A stretch of 64,000 bases of DNA from Oxyruncus cristatus (Eukaryota > Chordata > Aves > Passeriformes > Cotingidae): contig VXAY01001096.1 of assembly GCA_013399855.1 (NCBI GenBank), positions 372,001 through 436,000 on the forward strand. The letters are read 5' to 3'. Below, piece after piece: positions 24,871 to 37,668 of this stretch (position 1 is its first letter; the number at the start of each line of letters is the position of its first letter). The notes beneath the pieces are model-generated. The model had not been told where the DNA came from. It did not search any database and saw only the letters and a program-made list of their open reading frames with translations. Both the position numbers and the translations under genes were made by a program.

Positions 24871-27800
24871 ATTCCCCTATTTTCAGCCTAGAGGCTTAAA
24901 AAGCTTCTAGAATTGTCAACATGATTGTCATGAAAAGTGAAGAACTATTAACAGATTTTGGACAAACAGATGACACTCATGTAAATGAAGTAGATTTAAA
25001 TGACTGCCAAAAAAACTACACAGTCTAGGAGAAGCAGTTCAACAAAAGTGAGCATATCCTTAGAAAATAGGGAGAGTACCTATTTGGTATTAGATGTTTC
25101 TAATCTGACCAGGTTCATGTAGATCATTACATATGATACAATGAGAAAGTAAATTGAACTGCATGCAGGCCACGATGATCACTAGAAAAGCTTGCAATAT
25201 TGTTACCTGATGGCACAAGTTTTCTATCAAAAGAGGAAGAGGATAATTTTTTTATTAGAGGCTTGCAGGCCTTTAACCCTGCTAAACCTAAGAATGCCTC
25301 CTGTGTTCACAGCTTGAATGTTTTCAAGCAGAACCTGAATTCTGAATGTCCACTGTAGAAGTCCTTCAAGAGATACTGAAAGCAATTTTCAGAGAGCCAT
25401 CTCCCTCCTTTTCAAAACAGATGAACCCACAGCAGCTGTGAAAAGTGAAGAATGCTCCCTGTCACCTTTGTTTCACAGCTTTCTGACAGCACCAATGACA
25501 AAATCTGGCACACAATCTCATCCCAAGTGAACACCAGGCGTGGAAGTAGACACCCACGGAGAAAAAGCACAAGTTCTTTAAAAGCAGCATCACAGTATTC
25601 CCCAGATATCCTGGGGATAATCTATATGAGGCATCCCAAGCAAGGCCATGCCCTAAGGAAACTTGAATTAGAGCGTGCTTTGTGCACAGAACATTCTAAA
25701 TTTATTCCTAGCTCAAGGATAAATACTGTTTCTTTCTAAATATCACACATGAATTAGGGTCACATCATGATATCTGTATTTTCTATTTCAAAAGAAAGAT
25801 CGTCCCCAGAGATCCCCAGAAGCTGGGTACAGCTAATCAAATTAACCTTGAATGACTTTCCATCTGTACCCAGTCCAATTAACCAAACAGAGAAGCTAGG
25901 AGCAGCCCAGGGGACCAGCCTGGCTGGTTTGTTCTGTCTCCCAAACCCACCAACAATTTGTTAGTTTGTTAGGTGCAGAAAAAGCTGTCTGCACAGCCCA
26001 GTCTGAACACTGCTGGGTTCAGGTCTGGTGAACGTTATGTATCAGGCTAAACCTGTACGGCCTGTGCCTGAGTTTTGTGTCAGGGAGTACGAGAACACTG
26101 AATACACAGGGATTTGAAATGCAATCTGAACTTGCCCAGTGCTGGGAATGGCAGGCATTGGTCAAATGAGAGAAAACCATTTGGTCCTTCCAGTCCTCAC
26201 CCCAAGCATTTCTGCAGAGTCAGTTTCTGCAGTGAGGTTGAATGAAAATATTTCCTTTGGCAAGAGATACATAAACAGAGATACTGTAACTAATGCTCAC
26301 TTCAAAACAAGGGAGAATTTCTGGCACCGTTTTAATCGTCAAGTACTAAGAAATCTCTCAAATTCTCCACTCAGGAATCTCTTCAGTTAAAGTTGATTAC
26401 CAAAGCAATTCTCTTAATCAGCAAGTTTAGTGCATAGTGGAGCCTTATAGAACATGGCTCAAATCCCTGTAAACAAGACTTTTTTTCCCAATTATGCAGA
26501 GACCTCTGCTTCGATTCCAAGTGATAGTTTGTGGATGCACAATATCGTTGCCTTATAAATAACGTATCTATTTCCACTCAGGAGTCTGTTCCCTGTACTG
26601 CAACAATGCCACTAATAAATCTGCACTGCTTAGAGCAGTATATACCTTTATTGACATGTATATGTGTGTAAGATCGTATTTCTTAAAAGTGAAGCAACAG
26701 CTGTTTAAGAAATAAGAATGACTTCACCAAACTAAATATCATTTGAAAAAATTAAGTTGGGGGGATGGGTGTCAGAGGGGGAAACACACAAACAAAACCA
26801 AAACTAGCAAAGAATGTCTTCCAACTCAGCTACCTCCACAAATCCTTATTTCGCCCACTGTTCTTACCCGGGCTCAAGTAATTCTGCTTGTTCAAAACAC
26901 TGCGGCTATAATCAGGTCAAGTCAGTCACAATAGGCAAACACCACCAAAGACTAATTATTAGTGATACAACTAAAACAAAACAAATCTTAGGCATTTCTC
27001 TGCATATGGTCTTTTTAAATTGAGATCTAAAAATAGACAGACAGACAACAAGCAGGCTTAAACAATCTTATCAGTGGTTGATTTATTTCGGCTTTCTGCT
27101 CTCCCTGGTCACAACTCAGTGCAACCCATAAATAAGTTAGGCTGGTGAAGGAGATTGAATTTTTGAGGCCAGAACAGTAATTGAGGAATTGAACAGCCTG
27201 GAGGTTGAAATATCTTCTCCTGGGACATAAGCCTTTGGACCTATTTAGCAGCTGTCTATTGCTTTTCCAGCCATGGACACCTATGATCACGTCCACATAT
27301 GGAACTGATTTACACTTCTCTGTGTGGCACACAGACACATCTCGTACATGTGCTGGGCTCCAGCATCCTGGTGCTCTAAAAAGAAAGGATATCTCAGGAA
27401 TATTTCTGACTAAAAAGTAGCTTCTCTCAAAACTACATGAAGGCCCAATTTCCTGTGAAGAAAATCTGCACCAGTTCAGCATGGTTTAATTATACAGAAA
27501 GCTGTGTTTTTCACTTTTTGCCACAGTGTACTCGTAAAGGAAAGACTGAAAGACAAGCCTGAGAGAAGGAATTTGCTTTTTTTCTTAAAAACAAAACAAG
27601 CGAAAGCAAAACCCCACCATTACCCACCTCTTCATTTTTTTGGTTATTCCCTCAGAATCAAACTTCGAGAAGAAAAGATGGGACTTCACAGAAAATCAAA
27701 GTAAGAAGCAATGGATTGCAAAATCAACCCAGGAAAAAAGGCAAAAAAAAAAAAAGTATCTCCAGGCCTTGCTCTGCATGAAAACATGGAAAAGGGTAGG

Positions 27801-30800
27801 CCTGCAGAGGAGGCCTGAGCTCTCCATGAGGCGCAGAGGCTGTTTCGGGGCAGCTTTGAGGCTTTTACCTCAGGAACTCACCCTGGCTGCCAGGGGCTTG
27901 CTGGGAGCTGTTCCTCCACCTCTGTCGACAGACCCACGTCTGAATCACAGGTCAAAGCACAGAAACAGACAGTGCTGCCCCTTCCTCACTAACTCAGCAT
28001 CCCACAAAACCTGAGGCAAATGTTACTCCTAAGACAGCATCGCTCAGAGTGGGCCACAGGCTTCCTAGGAGGGGCAGAAGTGGCTCCCCGCACGCCTCCC
28101 CTGAGCAGCCAGGTTCGGAACAGCCACAATGACAATCACACACCAAAAAGAGGATGAAACTCGATGGCAGATCCAAATGGCACCCCTGGGGACTCTGGCC
28201 AGGGCCCTGTGGCACAAGGAAGTGAGGCCGGAAGGGAGGCAGTAGCCAAAACGTGTTAACACAAAGCATTACCTAAAAACTGGTTTTGAGTATCACATTT
28301 GCTCTGATCAAGCCCATCATAGTTTGTTTTGAAGAAAGGCTCCTGATAGCACACAGTACAAACACAAAATGGCAAGTTTGTTTGATCTGGTAAATGCCAA
28401 GGAAGATGGACTGTATAATGGAATTTAGCACTACCAGTTATTAATAAATTTTTTTTCTGATTAAATATTCACACATCATCATCATCATTTGTCTTGTAAG
28501 TCTGTACTCACAGGCACCCTGTGCTCTGCTCCTACTAGATCTCAACACAGACAGGGTCAGTGATTTGGATGTATGACACTAAACCAGGATCTCTGATGAA
28601 TAAGCTGCTCATAAAACACCATCTCTCCAACTTGCTGTTGGGGGAACAGCCAGCAGGTCCTGCCTCTGCAAAGGACTGGGCACAACTCAGCCCCACACAC
28701 TGGAGGCAGATGAGCACTCCCCGTTCGCCCATCACAACACTCCTCCAGCAAGCCACCATCTGAGCGAGAGCTGTTCAAGGGGAAAGAGGAGTGCATTAAC
28801 TTCCTGATATTTGGCAGTATTTCTCCATGACCACCCGAATACTGCCCAGTTGGACATTTTCTCTCAAAGTCTTGCAAATAAAATCCAAAATTTAAGAAAA
28901 TTGTCTGTCAGCTTTGGCTTGGTTGAAAATTTTCATCCTAAGCAAGCAAACAAAATAGATCTTCACCAAAATGTCTTTGAATAACAACGATTTCTATTAG
29001 AAATGTGGATGGGCAGCCAGCCTCCTAAAAGAAAGAAAAACCACTCCTCTGCGGATCAACCGCCCCTCATGAAGGTGTCTGTGTGCAGCGGGTTATGCAG
29101 AGATGTGCAGGAGGGAGGATCACCAGCCCCGTGCTGTTCCTCAGCAGCAGCTCTTCCCCCCTCACCGTGTGATGTCTCAGCAGCCTCTGCTCCAGCTGAC
29201 GCAGAAATCACTGCTAGAGAGAACAAAACACCATAGCAATGAAATCAAATTAAAAAAAAAAAAAAATCACAAGGGCACCTTCTGAACAGGTGCTGTAAAC
29301 ATGTTACTCATGACAGATTTTTGAAGTCAACTACCTCCTACATCCTCACAAGGTACACACAGCAGGCTGCAAGTCTCTGCTTCTGGGAGAAACAGCACAT
29401 CTGCAGAGGGACAACTCAGTATTAACTTCCAAAGCCCTTGCTTGCAGCTTTACTGTTACACTGGCAGTAATGAGGCACAGGGATTAAGCAACTCATACAA
29501 CTGGCAGGATGTTTAGGATTTACAGCTGTAGTGTACTCCCCAAATGGCTCTTCTCAGCTCTTGCACAATAACTACTTCACTTACAAACCTTCACAGGAAA
29601 GGGTTAACAATCCCACAGAGACACTTCTATAGAGCACAACAAACCAGTTAATTATGGCAGTCCATTTAAAGATGGGTGGACAGAACAACTACAGATATTA
29701 TGTAATATAAATTATTTAAACTCACATGAAGTAAAAGGTTGTACAGAAATACATAATATCCAATGGGGCTCATCACTTATCTCCACTTTGCACAGATTTA
29801 TGAGGCTCTTTTTGGAGAAAATTAAAACTTGGCACTCACTGAACATCCCATCTTTACAACTCAGTAAACAAGAAAAATAATATTTAATACGATTTTCAGA
29901 TGAAGTATCCCACTTCAAGGATTATGGACATCATATACTATAGTAAAACAGGCCATGCAAAAAACCTCACACTTCTTGAGCTCAAACGTTAATTTGTGTA
30001 ATCCTACATAAACATCCTAATTAACATTCTGTGAAGATTTCCCTTCCCTGTGCCCAAGCACATATAGCACATACACACTGCATTTATATCATTTAATGAT
30101 TTCACCCCACTGACATATGTTTTCTGGGCAACTCACCATATGCTTCTCAGATGTTATTTATATTGCAGTTTACAGGGGAAGTACTAACATTGTACATCCA
30201 AAACGGTTATCAGCCATCACCCTAACAGCAAATGACAGAATTTTAATTTCACAAAAATAAGGAGTTAAGTTTTATTACTAGAATTCTCACTAAAATACAT
30301 CAATGTTTTCTAAATATCTTAACATAATACATAAACCAAGAGAATAAAAACTGAGTACAATGCCTGTTTATTTCACAAACTCCCCACAGCCCCCTCACAT
30401 ATGACTCTTCTCTGAACTACACAACACACATGTGGGTGGTAGGTACAAGGTTTTCCACTGCTTGCTGTAGCACACACCCAAGTTTGCAGTGGAACTACAA
30501 ATTATTATTTTTCAGGATAACCAGCACTGACAAGAAAGCTAATGCTCTAAATGCCTTTGACAGTTTTCTTTGATCACATTGTCGCAGATAAACTGCTGAC
30601 AGTTTAAAACAGCAAGTATTCATCTCAGTGCTGTTGACACATTGAATAAATACCACCACAATATGCAAAATATTTATGATTTAACAGCATTTGTTCTATC
30701 AAAATGATCCTGGGTGTCAGGAAAAAACAGTCTAAAGCGTGATTTATTGAGCATCTCAGTCAGCCTGATTACACAGTAGATTTGATTTTCCTTAGGATGA

Positions 30801-31084
30801 TGGCAGGTCCAACTTCAGATATCACCACTACCATTTTCCAAACCTAAGTCCTGCATCAGTGTTAGCTTTGCCAAGTGTCAACTGCAATGCAATCCCGGGG
30901 AAGGACTTAAAAAGGAGAAAAACCAAACACTATATGTATTCTTAACAAACAGAAAAATTTTCCCAAGGGCAAGAGTGGAAGCAAGTCTGGACTGCACTGG
31001 ACTGATGAAAAATACCACATCCTGCCCCACCTTGTAACCATTATCTGCTTTTACCACTATGAAAGAACAACAGACAAAGCAAAA
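24871..31084. other. Intergenic, downstream of RSL24D1
   Basis: About 6.2 kb 3' of RSL24D1 with no supportable exon. It contains a possible MIR relic at 29465-29540 and a short (ATC)n at 28474-28488. An open frame of 151 codons on the minus strand at 27027-27482 has no motif I recognise and no splice or promoter context, so it is not called. Confidence 0.45.
29465..29540 (+). mobile_element. Possible MIR-like relic
   Basis: 'aatgaggcacagggattaag', 'caactcatacaactggcagg' and 'taggatttac' resemble the MIR segment actgaggcacagagaggttaag, acttgcccaaggtcacacagctgg, gggattcg. Short and degraded. Confidence 0.4.
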
Positions 31085-31087
31085 AAA

Positions 31088-31421
31088 GTTCAGGGCCAGC
31101 ATATTTTATTCCTTGAATTATGAGGGAAAACTTATCTGGAAAAAGTGTAACTTTCCAAGGAACACACAGTATCTCAAACAATAATGCCTCATTCTCCATC
31201 CTGTTGACAAGGTTTTCTCTAATTGCACAGTTTTAAGAACTGCCCAAAACAGTATCCAACTTATTACTTTTTATAAACCGAAAAATAATCCAAATGGTAA
31301 ATGACCACAATTCATTGAAATGTCTTTTTCTTCAACTGTAAGCACAGTTCTGAATGATGTCAGGTGAGGCAGTAGGGAACTGTTAACTGCTGAACAGATA
31401 AAAATAGAAAATGAAAGCTCT
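31088..31421 (-). other. RSL24D1: RSL24D1 3' untranslated region
   Basis: From the stop codon to the predicted cleavage site, about 330 nt, AT-rich with no repeat. With the coding part this predicts a short mRNA of under 1 kb plus 5' UTR. Confidence 0.65.
31105..31110 (-). terminator. RSL24D1: RSL24D1 poly(A) signal AATAAA
   Basis: On the minus strand AATAAA lies 312 bases past the RSL24D1 stop codon and is followed 15-20 bases later by a T7 run and a T/GT-rich stretch, the usual downstream element. Cleavage is expected near 31085-31095. It is the first canonical hexamer after the stop. Confidence 0.75.
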
Positions 31422-31495
31422 TTAAGAGTCTTCTTCCATAGGCACCTCCTCTTGTAGCTTCTGCACCATTTTGTCCTCCAGCTGTTTGGGTGTGC
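31422..31495 (-). CDS. RSL24D1: RSL24D1 coding exon 6 with stop
   Basis: 74 nt: completes Gly140 and encodes [19 protein letters not shown], then EEDS and TAA (31424-31422). Acceptor ttgaag. This is the acidic C-terminal tail; in yeast Rlp24 the C-terminal part is the Drg1-recruiting segment. Confidence 0.94.
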
Positions 31496-34400
31496 CTTCA
31501 AAGAAAAAAAAATAAATTCAAGATGTTTCTCTAAACTCAAATAACTGTTTTTATTTGAACAACATTTGTGTTTATTCTTGGCAAAACATCCTAAATATTT
31601 TGCTTAAGGAGTTATTTAGGAGTAAAACCACCAAGCTCCAAGGTATTTATTGCTAACCTCTGTCACCATTTAAAACTACTGAATCGTTTTAGCAGAAAAA
31701 CTGATGCAAAATCTAAAATGCAAATCTAAGATGCAAATCTAAAATGCAGTCAAACGTGTTTTCGTCTAGCACGACAAAGTGATACAGCTGACAATGCCTG
31801 GCAGAACCTTGCAAAGCACTATAAAAATGCATTCCCTCTAACAGATCAACGGCCTTCTCACACTAGTTTTTACATGAAGATTTAAGTCCTTCTGAACGCT
31901 GTGTTGGATGGCAGGAGCGTTATACTTCCAGTAATACAACCACAAGGAAAAGAAAGGAAAATGAAAATTCAAGATTTACATTTGATTCTGCTCCCTGCCC
32001 AGTTAGAACTGCAGAATACTGAAAAGGCAGCTGGTGTTTGAGCAACAGATCTACTACGTACTATTGTGCACCATTCCTTCAACATAAGCGAAGACAAAGA
32101 AATAAACGCTTGGGTTTAGTCTTTTGAATTCAGACCTTTTTTCTTTCCTCCAAAAAAATGGGACAGATTAAAACAAAGTTCAAATGTATCCTGACAAGAT
32201 CTTGATTTATATATGTACAACCTTAGACTACAGATACTGCAAACTGGAAGAAAAACACAGAACAGACTTCTAGTTAATATCTAATAATGGAGAAACAAAA
32301 CCACTGCTGATTTTTATAAAACAAGAACTAATGAAAATACTTTTAACTTTTCTCCATTACTCCGTTAACTGTATTTCTAAAAGTAAATAATTTTTTTAAA
32401 ATCTTAGTTTACTCAACAAACAGCACTTTCCTGTAAGTTTCATTATACACAGTGAACTACAGAAAACCCCCTACTCTTTTAACTGACTAATTCCAACAGC
32501 AAAGTTGAACTTCTGTGTTCTATATCAATCAGTGGTAGAGTCTGTTGACTCCAAATAATCAGTTCAAAGGGAAGACTTAGATAAATGCATTGGTTAACAA
32601 ACATGCACCTCACGGAGCACCAGGTATTGGGTGCATCTTATAATACTCAAGGAAAAGGCTGAATGCAGTACTAAATAAATAAAAAGGAATGTTTGATTCA
32701 GAACAAAGATACTGCTTACAGTTAATGGGAAGAGCTATTCTCCATAGCCAATAAACAAACACAAATGCACAGGACTTACTCATCTGTACAATTGGGCATT
32801 CATCCTAAAACTGTGTATGGAAACCAGGTAAAGTAAGTTCTTACCTGCATGGGGAGCACGAAGAAGGTGAATATTCTTCTTGACTTCTTTGATGTCTTCT
32901 GCCTTCTGCAACTCTTTGCTCTTCTTTAATCTGGGGAAGGGGAAAATTAGATTTAACTACCTTAAAAGAGGAGATGCATGCTTTCATTTTAATGCATGAC
33001 ATCTTTTGCTAAAGGTAGGCACAGGCTGTGAATAACTATTACTATGAGGAAATACAGATTAAAAGTATTTGAAACCCTATTCAAACAAATACTAGATACA
33101 AAACCAGGAAAAAAAACCCAGCACTGTATCAACTCTGATCAGAAATGCGTTTAAATTTCAGACTCTGCATTATAAACAAGGAAATTTAACTATTATCATT
33201 GAGTGTCCAAAAGCTGCATTTGCTTTGACAGTCAATAATGCAAAGGAGAGTCCACTCAAAGTATTTTACCCCATCACTTGGATGACTGTATACCAAAAGC
33301 AAACAACCACTTAAAACTTTTGACCATCCCATTTGTGGAAAGGTTGCCTAATACACACATGTGAGAGCTCCCACCACACAAATACTTCTCACCTGTTCAT
33401 AATAAACCTGGCTTGGCGTTTTTGCTTTATTTCCTCCACTCTCTTCATTGCATCAACTGAAATAAAGCAGAAATTGTTTTAAATGTGCTTGCAGATGAAA
33501 TTACATGCTATTTTTACAGAGCAACTCTACCAGCACTCCATAATATCTAAGTAAGGCAACTCTTACACTATACAGAGAAAGTCATTCCTTCTTCAAAGAG
33601 CAGGATAAGGGAATATTTTGTGTAGCAACTACGATGAACTGTATTTTACAACTTACTTGTGCTTCCACTTTTCTGCCTACACATAATTTCATCAGTTAAG
33701 CATCACTACAGAAGACTCATTTGCAACTGAGCTTCTTCCACTGCTTGAAATGAGATGCAAGTTACCACTTTCTCCTTTGTGGCATTCATTCATGATATAA
33801 GCAATCCTTCCATTTCATAGCAATTGATTCCACGAAACAAACTGAAGTGGAATGAGCAGGAACAAACAACTGCATCAGTGTAAAAAGCTTACACTGGGAG
33901 CCTCTTAAAAGCTGGAGAGGCACTAAGGGGTTTTGAAGATAATAATTCAAAATAAAGGAATGCTGGTCCTCATTTTCTAACCAGTTTCTGAAAAGAATAA
34001 ACGTCAAGAGAAACTTCACACCTGTTCACAACTCAAACCTCCTCCACACGTAAGAATTTGGACATGATACCAGTAATTTCAAACACAATCACTACAAAAT
34101 ATCAATACTCTAAGAAGTCTCCTGAAAATACATTCATGTAGATTAAAAAAATCGATCTTTTGGTTTTTTCTAGAATGACTTACCAGTCTTGTTCCATAGC
34201 TCTCTCTGGTATTTCACTGGTTCATTTCTACGTTTTTCAAACTCAAACGAATTATCCTGTATTAAGAAAAAGTAAACATAGATCATATACAGAAGCATAT
34301 TTAGATCAACACATTCTTACTACAGCACTCACTATTCACATAACTTCGAATTTTGTGATTTTTGCCCCCCCTTCCAGAACCTCAGTTCCCAGACTTTAAC

Positions 34401-36045
34401 AGCCTTTAGAAATAACTACACCAGAAGGAAATTGAGTGAAGAGTTTGACCTCAAAGTGTCAGGAGCCACAGTGATTTGTCTGAAGAGAACTATTTACTGA
34501 AATGTCTCCCTCAGCTATTTTCTATTTAGCAAGACAAGGAGACAGAGAAAACCAATGTGGAGCGGGAAATACAGAATAGATTAGACAGGTGGAAGGCGAA
34601 ATTGAAAACCTGTAGGAGTTGAAAGACTTTAATGCAGGTCAAATAATTTCTAGTCAACAGCTTGCCATTTTGAAAAGGTTAAAAACAAACCACCAACCGC
34701 TATTTAAAAATATTGAAACAATATAAAGTAATTTGAAATATGTCAATTGGTGACATTGTGGTGTTTGGAGCTGCTGCCATCCCCTAATGCCCCACCACGA
34801 GCTGAAGATGGAGAAACAGTTTCCTAATTTTTTTTGTTAGGCATACTTAGCTTTAGACCAGTTTTATCTGAGGACTTTTCCCTGCCCAAAGGTTGGGTTT
34901 TGTTGAGGTAAAGCAGAGTTACCTGTCACTTTAGAAACTATGTCATTTCCCCTTGTCACAAGCCTATTTAGACAATACCCAAAGCTGGCTCGTGAAAGAA
35001 TGGACACCCACCAAACCAAAAGACAGCACTAAGTTTATATATTGTTTTTATTCTTAGAATACATTATGCAACTCAAACTTGGAGCATATTGTCACTTATT
35101 TAGACTTATATAAAGACATTTTAAATCAAGTTCTTGTCAAAAAGGTAATGCAAGTTAGCCAGAAACAACTTGAAAGCAAGAAACACAGTTACCAGAGATG
35201 CTAATTAATCTTGGCTTTTCAGTCACATTAAAAAATAAAATCACATTCTTCCCCTGGGAAGATCCACAGAAGGCAGTAAATCAATGTGTCAAAATGCTTA
35301 CTAAATTGTTAATATTCTGTCAAAAAACAGGTAATTAAATCACAGTAATTCTTAAATTATTTAAGGACTGTCCCACCAAATATGACTGTTTAATATTTTT
35401 ACCACCAAAGCAACTCTGTTTGAAACTGCTTTTAAGATCTCACGCTGTTTTTGAAACAGTCCTATCTATCGAAGACTTTTCTTATACATTGTATGCTTTT
35501 AAAGACACTTCAAATGGTAACCATTTTAGGGGTCTACACAGAGAGACTTCCTGGGGTATCTGTTGACTCAGATTATCTGACTGTGCAGAAATAAAACTAT
35601 CAAATGGATATGTACAGAGAGTAGAAGACATGTAGATGGAACAAAATGCCTTGAACTAGGAGTTACTAGGACCACCAACACAGACACCTGATATACTGGC
35701 CTCCACCATGAAGCTGAAATGGGAAGATCCAAATTATAATCAAGCTAAACGAATAGCTCACTCTCAAAAACTCTCACATTCTCATCCACAATCCCTCTTT
35801 CCTCCCCTTCTTCCATCCCTCCAGCTCATCTAATTAAATGGTACAGCATTAAGCCACCTCATCTAGCCTATTTGCAATGGGAAGAGGCTACACTTCTGCC
35901 ATTTCAGAGTGTGAATGTAAAGTGTGAACCAATTCTTACCACTGTCAATTCTTTGCCAGCTGCTTTCCGGAATGCTTTGGTCCACCTCATCTTTCTGGGA
36001 TTTCGCTTCCTTTTAAAGTTTCTGTGGCATTTTGATTTGCAGAAT
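31422..36045 (-). CDS. RSL24D1: RSL24D1, ribosome biogenesis protein (5' part missing)
   Basis: RSL24D1 is the animal counterpart of yeast Rlp24. It is an eL24-like nucleolar factor on pre-60S particles, later replaced by eL24; in yeast its C-terminal part recruits the AAA ATPase Drg1 for its own release. Five minus-strand exons (36045-35940, 34256-34184, 33456-33393, 32930-32845, 31495-31422) join in frame across GT-AG introns. They encode family residues 31-163: the second zinc-finger pair as FCKSKC (C32, C36), a basic stretch ([11 protein letters not shown]), the helical [18 protein letters not shown] region, and an acidic tail ending EEVPMEEDS before TAA. The visible 403 nt plus an 89-nt first exon would give exactly 163 codons and a stop, the length of the human protein. 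That exon, carrying the start and the first Cys pair, is not in the sequence and presumably lies in the N gap. No frameshift or internal stop is seen, so the gene looks functional. Confidence 0.96.
31496..32844 (-). other. RSL24D1: RSL24D1 intron 5
   Basis: 1,349 bp, GT-AG. It contains a 13-bp tandem repeat with two octamer motifs at 31704-31743. Nothing else recognised. Confidence 0.9.
31704..31743 (+). repeat. 13-bp tandem repeat with two ATGCAAAT octamers
   Basis: Three units: atgcaaaatctaaa, atgcaaatctaag and atgcaaatctaaa. The second and third carry a perfect POU/OCT octamer ATGCAAAT at 31718-31725 and 31731-31738, spaced by one 13-bp period. Confidence 0.85.
32845..32930 (-). CDS. RSL24D1: RSL24D1 coding exon 5
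   Basis: 86 nt: completes Arg111 and encodes residues 112-139 ([18 protein letters not shown], then [10 protein letters not shown]), ending with the first base of Gly140. Acceptor ccccag, donor CAG|gtaaga. Confidence 0.96.
32931..33392 (-). other. RSL24D1: RSL24D1 intron 4
   Basis: 462 bp GT-AG intron. No repeat or other feature recognised. Confidence 0.9.
33393..33456 (-). CDS. RSL24D1: RSL24D1 coding exon 4
   Basis: 64 nt: completes Val90 and encodes [20 protein letters not shown] plus two bases of Arg111. Acceptor tttcag, donor CAG|gtgaga. Highly charged, likely helical. Confidence 0.96.
33457..34183 (-). other. RSL24D1: RSL24D1 intron 3
   Basis: 727 bp GT-AG intron. An open frame of 77 codons at 33786-34019 has no recognisable content. 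Confidence 0.9.
34184..34256 (-). CDS. RSL24D1: RSL24D1 coding exon 3
   Basis: 73 nt: residues 66-89 ([20 protein letters not shown], then WNKT) plus the first base of Val90. Acceptor atacag, donor CTG|gtaagt. Confidence 0.96.
34257..35939 (-). other. RSL24D1: RSL24D1 intron 2
   Basis: 1,683 bp GT-AG intron, AT-rich, without recognised repeats. Confidence 0.9.
35940..36045 (-). CDS. RSL24D1: RSL24D1 coding exon 2
   Basis: 106 nt encoding residues 31-65 after completing the split Arg30 codon (AG|A). Acceptor is tatttag, donor GTG|gtaag. It holds the FCKSKC half of the zinc finger and the [19 protein letters not shown] segment typical of the eL24 family. A T13 run lies about 22 bases before the acceptor as the polypyrimidine tract. 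Confidence 0.96.
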
Positions 36046-37668
36046 CTAAATATCTTAGAGAAGGGAAGTGAAAAAAAAAAAAAATCTTAGATAAATCATG
36101 GTATTAGTGCCCCATTACAAGCATGGTAACAAACACTGAGATTGCTCTAACAATACTACTCATAGGAATTATGTTTCTCTTTCAAATATTCTTATAGCAA
36201 ATATTGCTATTAACAGAAATAATTTCAAGCACTACTACTGTTTTTCATTATGAAGTCATTTTCGCAGCTGGCAGGGATATGCACAAATACTTACAACTAA
36301 ACTGATTACAAATAAAATATACCTGAGTTGTGAGAGTTATCATTTGCAAAAATAACCATAAAACCAAATCTGTAGCATGAATAAACAATTTTACATCGCT
36401 GCCAGCACTTTTTAGATACAGCACATCCTGACAACAAAAATCCTCACACCTATCATATTGAATGCAACACACATACACACACACAAAAAGTCTATGTTCT
36501 GGAATGCAACTTTAAACCTCACAGGAGTCCTAAGCACATTAGTTAAGTCCTGAACAAAATTCACTGAAAGCTGTTAAAGAACACGCGAAAACGTTTTAAC
36601 TGGCTTTTTTCTTCTTTCCCCATTTTATTACACATTCTACAGAATGCCAGACTCTTTACTTAAGAATAGTCAAAACTACATTTGCTACTTGTGAATTTTT
36701 GAAAACCCTATTTTTCTACAACCATATTCTCCTTCCCATCTAACAGTCACTTCTAAAGAAAATTAACAGAAAATACGAAACCTCTAGTTACAGTGATCAC
36801 CTTCAAAGAACTTTTTTTTTTTTTTTCTTTTACACTGTTCTACCAAGTTTTTTCACCTCAACTCAGCAAAACAGAATGGCAGGTTTGTCTCTTTCACGGA
36901 TTTATCTGTTCACAACTAACCTGCCACTGTGGTGTCTTTTTTAAACGCACACCTCGTGGCCGTTCTCAGCAAACGGACCTGTGTCAGCGCACATCTCCCT
37001 CCGAGCTCCCCAAAGCTGTGACTCATCCGAGCAGCACAGCCCGCTCGGGATATGTTCTGACGTCTGAGCACAGGAAGGGAGCGTTTGGCGCAAGCTTCAC
37101 TTCACACCGGGGTCTCCAACGCCCCGCAGGAACGACGGCGAGTTACAGCAGAGGCTGGAAAACTACACACAGCGTTTTATGTACGGAATTGTCACCGCAG
37201 TGCAAAGTCCAGGGCGCTATGCACGTCCTGTTGTGACAGCCTCAACTGGGTGAGTCACATCGGATCCCTGAGTTACGACTTTCAGTACTTTTAGCAGAGC
37301 ACCACGAGGAACACAGACCATCAGCCTCCGTCTGCAACTTCGACTGCTCAGAGCTGAACCAACCTGCTCCTACCTGAACCAACCCTTCGCTAAAATCAGA
37401 ATATTAAAGGATGAGGATCGCATATCGCTCTGCGAGGTGTCTGATTTCTCACTAAGAACCGAAAACAAATATAATTCATCCCCCACTCTTCCCGACGGCC
37501 AAAGGGCTGCATCGCTCCGGGTCGGGGTTCCGGCCCTGCCGACACCCCCGGGCGGTGTGTGCGGGCCCGGCAGCGCCTCGCGAACGTGGCCCGGCCCGTC
37601 CGGGGGTTGCGGACCGCGGACCGCGGCGGGAGCGACCGCGGGGCTGCGGCCCGGGGAGCGGGCCCTGG
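36046..37668 (-). other. RSL24D1: RSL24D1 intron 1 (partial, runs into gap)
   Basis: At least about 1.6 kb between exon 2 and the gap that should hold exon 1; the donor is not visible. The half near the gap becomes progressively CpG-rich and carries AP-1-like TGACTCA (37019-37025) and TGAGTCA (37251-37257) sites and a CRE-like TGACGTCT (37058-37065). A short (CA)n lies at 36470-36485. Confidence 0.75.

Noticed and set aside
27027..27482. 151-codon minus-strand open frame
   Set aside because: No known motif and no evidence of transcription signals; treated as chance.
35872..36090. Plus-strand open frame over RSL24D1 exon 2
   Set aside because: It is the antisense shadow of a well-supported minus-strand exon with correct splice sites.
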